The notes under the pieces: generated by a model
The model's input: only the letters and a program-made list of their open reading frames with translations
Databases searched by the model: none
Told to the model about the DNA's origin: nothing
Assembly (NCBI GenBank): GCA_040878035.1
Contig: JBBDMX010000078.1
Location: 1-64,000 of the forward strand
Length of the DNA: 64,000 bases
Reading direction: 5' to 3'
Origin: JBBDMX01 sp040878035
Lineage (GTDB): Bacteria > Planctomycetota > Phycisphaerae > Phycisphaerales > Phycisphaeraceae
Shown: positions 60,846 through 64,000 of the stretch, piece after piece
How the letters are laid out: each line of letters starts with the position of its first letter
How positions within the stretch are numbered: position 1 is the stretch's first letter
Program-made: the position numbers and the translations under genes

Positions 60846-61605
60846 AATGCGGTGCATTGGTAGTCCCCACAAAGCCGATGCGGGTGGCGGCGTTCATCTT
60901 TCCGCCCTCTCGGCCGTACGGCGCGGCATGCCCGTCGGCGCAGAGAGCGTTGGTGGCCTGGCCGTGGCGGAAATGGGTTGTGGGCGTGAAATTCTGCGCC
61001 CCCGAATCGAACGTCACCGGGTCCAGCGAGGTGCTGTTCTGCACGATGGGCACGCCCGCCGGCGCCCAGAACAGCGCCGAATCCACCAGCACGAACAGAT
61101 CCCTGGGCTGGCGAATGTCGCGGCCCCTCTTTCGTGGCAGGGGCTGGCCGGCCGCATCGCTCCGGCCCCAAAGCCCTGGGTCCAGGCACCAGGCGTTGTA
61201 GGCGTAGGTCGTCGTCGGTTCATTGACCGCCCCCTGCGGTACATAGGTTCCCCATGCCAGCGACGGGCACCACAGCGCCGCCAACTGCTCGCTGCAATAG
61301 GCCAGCAACCAACTGGCCGACGGCTGCACCGGATCGGTGTTGGAACCCCAGAAGTAGGAGTTGGTACCTGCCGTCGGCCAGTTGCCGCGCGAGTAGTCGA
61401 AGTAGTATTGGCGATTGTCCTGCTGGTACATCTGCGTGGCCAGTCCCAGGCTGTGCAGATTCGCCAGGCACTTAACGCTCTGAGACGACTCCCGTGCCGC
61501 ACCCAGCGCCGGCAGCACAATCGACACCAGCAGGGCGATGATGCTGATCACCACCAGCAACTCTATCAACGTAAAGGCGTTGATTGCTTTGGTTCGCAGT
61601 CGCAT
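60835..61605 (-). CDS. Type II pseudopilin-like protein (planctomycete prepilin with H-x9-DG-type C-terminus)
   Basis: 256 residues. Prepilin leader NAFTLIELLVVISIIALLVS with the class III cleavage site before Phe (Ala rather than Gly at -1). The body resembles the planctomycete DUF1559/H-x9-DG proteins (HFRHGQATNALCADGHAAPY). Cysteines and WCPSLAWG suggest a disulfide-stabilised secreted domain. Such proteins use the type II-like pilus assembly machinery. Second gene after the B12 riboswitch. Confidence 0.88.
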   Translation of the reverse strand: MRLRTKAINAFTLIELLVVISIIALLVSIVLPALGAARESSQSVKCLANLHSLGLATQMYQQDNRQYYFDYSRGNWPTAGTNSYFWGSNTDPVQPSASWLLAYCSEQLAALWCPSLAWGTYVPQGAVNEPTTTYAYNAWCLDPGLWGRSDAAGQPLPRKRGRDIRQPRDLFVLVDSALFWAPAGVPIVQNSTSLDPVTFDSGAQNFTPTTHFRHGQATNALCADGHAAPYGREGGKMNAATRIGFVGTTNAPHYDQ

Positions 61606-61676
61606 GGATCACCTATGGGGAAAGGCCCATGGCGTCGGACGCCATGGGCACGATTGTGCCATCGCGATGACGAGGT

Positions 61677-62402
61677 TCAGGCTGACTTGCGGCGACGGAA
61701 CATTAGCAAGGTGGCACCCATCCCCAACATCGCCAGTGACACCGGTTCGGGAATGGGCGTCACGGGTGCGTCGGGGAAAGCGCTGCCCGAAGCCCAACTC
61801 CAGCCGTCGTAATAGCCATCGCTCAGCATGCGGGTGCTGGCACCTTCGGGCGAGCTGATCCAGGTTTGCCCGTCAGCGGGGCTCGCATCATGCGGGTCGC
61901 CAAACCAGTCCGTGTAGGCTGGATAACCGCTGAGCCAGAGGGCGATATTGGAGTCGATGTTTGGCCAAGTGTTCACGAAGTCATTGAGCATCGTGTGGCC
62001 TTGGTAGCTGAGGCTCTCGACACCGAGCCCGAACTGGGTGTAGCGGTAGGTCAACGATAGCGCTTCGCCGCCGCCGTAGTTGGCCATGGCCAGAACCATG
62101 GCCTCCGAGAGGTTGGCGGCACCGGTGCCGTTGCCGGGGGTGTCGAGCCAATTTTGGCCCTGCGGGGTGGTCGTGGGAGAGCTGACGCGCGTGAATGTGT
62201 CTTCGTCGTCCCAGCGATAGCCGAAGGCGTAGTTGTTGCCCGAGCCGAAATCCACCACCAGCACCGCGGCATTGCTGCCGCTACCGGCCCAATACTCAAC
62301 GTCGACCCACTGACCGTTGAAGTCCTGCACGGCAGCGTGCGAGGAAGCGGCCAGCACTAGGCTCACAACCAAGGCAAGACACAATTGAACGGAACGAACC
62401 AT
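61677..62402 (-). CDS. PEP-CTERM surface protein under B12-riboswitch control
   Basis: 241 residues, signal peptide LCLALVVSLVLAASSHA. The mature part starts VQDFNGQWVDVEYWAGSGSN and has AAVLVVDFGSGNNYAFGYRW, a pattern I associate with PEP-CTERM proteins of unknown role. The C-terminus is IPEPVSLAM then RRRKSA. ATG 62402 follows AAGGAG. A long leader with a cobalamin aptamer precedes it, so the protein is most likely made when B12 is scarce; a role in cobalamin capture at the surface is inferred. Confidence 0.82.
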   Translation of the reverse strand: MVRSVQLCLALVVSLVLAASSHAAVQDFNGQWVDVEYWAGSGSNAAVLVVDFGSGNNYAFGYRWDDEDTFTRVSSPTTTPQGQNWLDTPGNGTGAANLSEAMVLAMANYGGGEALSLTYRYTQFGLGVESLSYQGHTMLNDFVNTWPNIDSNIALWLSGYPAYTDWFGDPHDASPADGQTWISSPEGASTRMLSDGYYDGWSWASGSAFPDAPVTPIPEPVSLAMLGMGATLLMFRRRKSA

Positions 62403-62556
62403 CGTTGACTCCTTGTCCCGATTCGCGCGGAACAACCCCTTAAGGTTGAAAACACGTCCTGCGAATGGGCTTGGTGGCGTCGGGGGGTCGATGTGCTGAC
62501 CAGGGGAGGATCAGTCGAGCCCGCGGCGTCCCTTTCGCGAGGACACACTCGGCACT

Positions 62557-62800
62557 CGACAGGCAGGTCTTCCGGCTACAGGGCTTAGTCTCCCGCCCGC
62601 CTTCCCATCCGGCCCATTGCGGGCCAGACAGTGGCGACTACTGGCGGGACACACCCTTTACGGCGGCGCGTCCGCGGAGGATTGGCTCCTTTTCCCAAAG
62701 GCCCAAGACCAGCGGCCTTGAACTTCCGGGGGGAGCGTACCTCACTTCCCTTTTCACCCGGCTCCACGCTGCATCCAGCGTCAGATCCGGGCACCTGTCG
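62557..62800 (-). promoter_or_regulatory. Cobalamin (B12) riboswitch aptamer
   Basis: Read on the minus strand. P1 CGACAGG (62800-62794) pairs with CCTGTCG (62563-62557). GGGTGAAAAGGGAAGTGAGG matches the conserved GGTG...AAxAGGGAA core, GTCGCCACTGTC holds the B12 box GCCACTG, and AAGCCCTGTAGCCGGAAGAC plus CTGCC is the conserved 3' segment. The predicted transcription start lies a few bases before P1. Confidence 0.95.
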
Positions 62801-62812
62801 AACCAAGTCCTC

Positions 62813-62841
62813 ACTATACGGACAATCTTGTCTCGATGCAA
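62813..62841 (-). promoter_or_regulatory. Promoter of the B12-riboswitch operon
   Basis: Minus strand TTGCAT (62841-62836), 17-nt spacer, TATAGT (62818-62813). The predicted start is near 62806, six nucleotides upstream of the aptamer, so aptamer and promoter support each other. Confidence 0.7.
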
Positions 62842-62910
62842 GACCGTGGAAAACTCGATGCGCCAAATCCTGCAATGGCTCAAAGTCGCGCACGGAAAAA
62901 CCCACCCCCC

Positions 62911-62938
62911 GAAAGCCCACCCGCTCCCGCGGGTGGGA
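62911..62938. repeat. Family P palindrome, intergenic copy
   Basis: GAAAGCCCACCCGCTCCCGC followed by GGGTGGGA, 28 nt, in the gap between the riboswitch promoter and the 63071 gene. It matches the element inside hisC except at two loop bases. Confidence 0.8.
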
Positions 62939-63070
62939 AAGCACCGCCAGACGACTCAAGGATTTCCCGAGCAGCGGAATCCTCCGGGTCTACCATAGGG
63001 TCGGTCCGGGAGACGGTTCGGGGCCGCAGCCGCAGCGCACGTGGCGAGGATCAAGCACGGAGAACCTGCA

Positions 63071-64000
63071 ATGAAGAAACCAATGGGCCTGGCGTTGGCG
63101 GTGCTGGTGCTGCTGGCCTCGGCGTGGGCAGCGTCGCGCTTGCCCGCCCAGATGCCCCGGATGCCCCGGATGCCCCAGGCGGATCCAGCAGACCAGATGA
63201 GCAAAGTCCCTGCCGACGTCGCCGATGCTGCCCGCAAGACCTTCACCGTCCTCTACGCCTTCTCCATCCGCGGCATGCCCGACATGCGCCGCTACTGGAT
63301 GAGCCGCCTGACCCTGGTCGGCGGCGACCTGTACCCCGGTGGCGGAACGACCGAAAACCAACGCGCCCAGCCCCACGAAACCCACATCCGTACCCTGGCC
63401 CGCGCCATCGCCCGCCGACAGACTCGCCTGGTCTGCCTCGACATCGAGCACTGGCCCACACGCGGCAACGACCAGCAGGTTGCCCAAACCGTCGCCAAGT
63501 ACACCGCGATCCTCGACTGGATGCACGACCAGGAGCCGGGCCTGCGCATCGGCTACTACGGCGTGCCGCCCATCCGTGACTACTGGAACGCCATCAAAGG
63601 CGAAGACGACGAAGGCTACCAGCTCTGGCAGGCGGACAACCGCCGGCTGGTAGAAATCGCCCGCCACGCCGATGTGCTCTTCCCCAGTCTCTACACCTTC
63701 TACGAAGACCAGGCCGGCTGGCAGAAATACGCCCAAGCCAACCTCAAGGAAGCGCGCCAGTACCACAGACTCACGTACCCGTTCCTCTGGCCGCAGTACC
63801 ACGACTCGAACAAGGAAATCGGCGGCCAGTTCCTCCCCGGCGACTACTGGCGCATGCAACTGGAAACCTGCTACCGCCACGCCGACGGCCTGGTGATCTG
63901 GCTGGGCGGCAAGGACGCCGACGGCCAGCCGCTGACCTGGGACGACAATGCCCCATGGTGGCAGGAAACGGTGAAGTTCCTGCGGGAAAAGGGCGTTATG
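63071..64000 (+). CDS. Secreted GH56/hyaluronidase-like glycoside hydrolase (partial)
   Basis: 310 codons to the window edge; no stop seen. Signal peptide MKKPMGLALAVLVLLASAWA, then a PRMPRMP microrepeat. The body resembles GH56 hyaluronidases: LVCLDIEHWPT (Asp-x-Glu like the catalytic DxE of hyaluronidase), GLRIGYYGVPPIRDYWN (compare FGYYGFPDCYN), VLFPSLYTFY (compare ALYPSIYL) and YPFLWPQYHDSN. These are weak, ordered matches, so the class call is tentative. GGAG precedes the ATG. Divergent from the B12-riboswitch operon. It may act on extracellular polysaccharide. Confidence 0.75.
   Translation, partial: MKKPMGLALAVLVLLASAWAASRLPAQMPRMPRMPQADPADQMSKVPADVADAARKTFTVLYAFSIRGMPDMRRYWMSRLTLVGGDLYPGGGTTENQRAQPHETHIRTLARAIARRQTRLVCLDIEHWPTRGNDQQVAQTVAKYTAILDWMHDQEPGLRIGYYGVPPIRDYWNAIKGEDDEGYQLWQADNRRLVEIARHADVLFPSLYTFYEDQAGWQKYAQANLKEARQYHRLTYPFLWPQYHDSNKEIGGQFLPGDYWRMQLETCYRHADGLVIWLGGKDADGQPLTWDDNAPWWQETVKFLREKGVM

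Overview
The window reads as a chromosomal piece of a GC-rich planctomycete, most likely class Phycisphaerae. The evidence is indirect but consistent. There are several secreted proteins with PEP-CTERM tails (9069-10532, 25777-26589, 26647-27336, 59321-60232, 61677-62402). One of them carries dockerin-like Ca-binding repeats. There is a prepilin-like protein with an H-x9-DG type C-terminus (60835-61605), a tyrosine integrase of a type I associate with planctomycetes, and long-form HisG. No rRNA genes are present. Two tRNA genes are present: Leu-GAG at 43567 and Arg-CCT at 44333 on the minus strand.

Layout. 1-20 kb: a mosaic of housekeeping and metabolic genes (Fpg-family glycosylase, xseA, class V aminotransferase, hemerythrin/DsrE/methyltransferase operon, PduO adenosyltransferase, FGGY kinase, DUF89 phosphatase, class IV aminotransferase, rpmE, prfA, a 943-residue secreted protein), with intergenic spaces packed with several families of palindromic repeats. 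20-27.5 kb: a minus-strand operon with a consensus -35 promoter. It encodes two PEP-CTERM proteins, three small secreted beta-sandwich-like proteins, a large Ig-like chaperone-like protein, a stand-alone secretin and a lipoprotein. I read this as a candidate undescribed surface-assembly or secretion system. 27.5-38 kb: PfkB (KDG) kinase, LemA pair, pdxA, a Gfo/Idh/MocA dehydrogenase with a DegT aminotransferase, a HEAT-like protein, hisC and hisB. 38-42 kb: a possible defence island (methyltransferase-nuclease fusion, DUF6338-like membrane protein, small Pro-rich protein, NERD protein). 42-47 kb: mobA-like, HIT, tRNAs, arfB, a broken integrase next to tRNA-Arg, a DinB-like protein and hisG. 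47-57.5 kb: a giant TPR lipoprotein, PIN and HicAB toxin-antitoxin modules, gyrB, and a dual-specificity phosphatase. 57.5-64 kb: trxB, an acidic lipoprotein with a PEP-CTERM-like tail, and a cobalamin-riboswitch-controlled set of a PEP-CTERM protein, prepilin-like protein and lipoprotein. A GH56/hyaluronidase-like secreted enzyme runs off the right edge.

Three themes deserve attention. (1) The secretin/chaperone/subunit operon has no ATPase or pilus inner-membrane genes, and its subunits and chaperone are separated by an attenuator-like hairpin. (2) A well-formed B12 riboswitch, with a promoter whose predicted start lies a few bases upstream of the aptamer, controls cell-surface proteins. 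(3) Dispersed palindromic and short-period repeats supply stop codons and C-terminal tails to genes, flank single essential genes (xseA, prfA), and in hisC sit inside the reading frame.

All functional calls come from reading motifs by eye; no database search was run.
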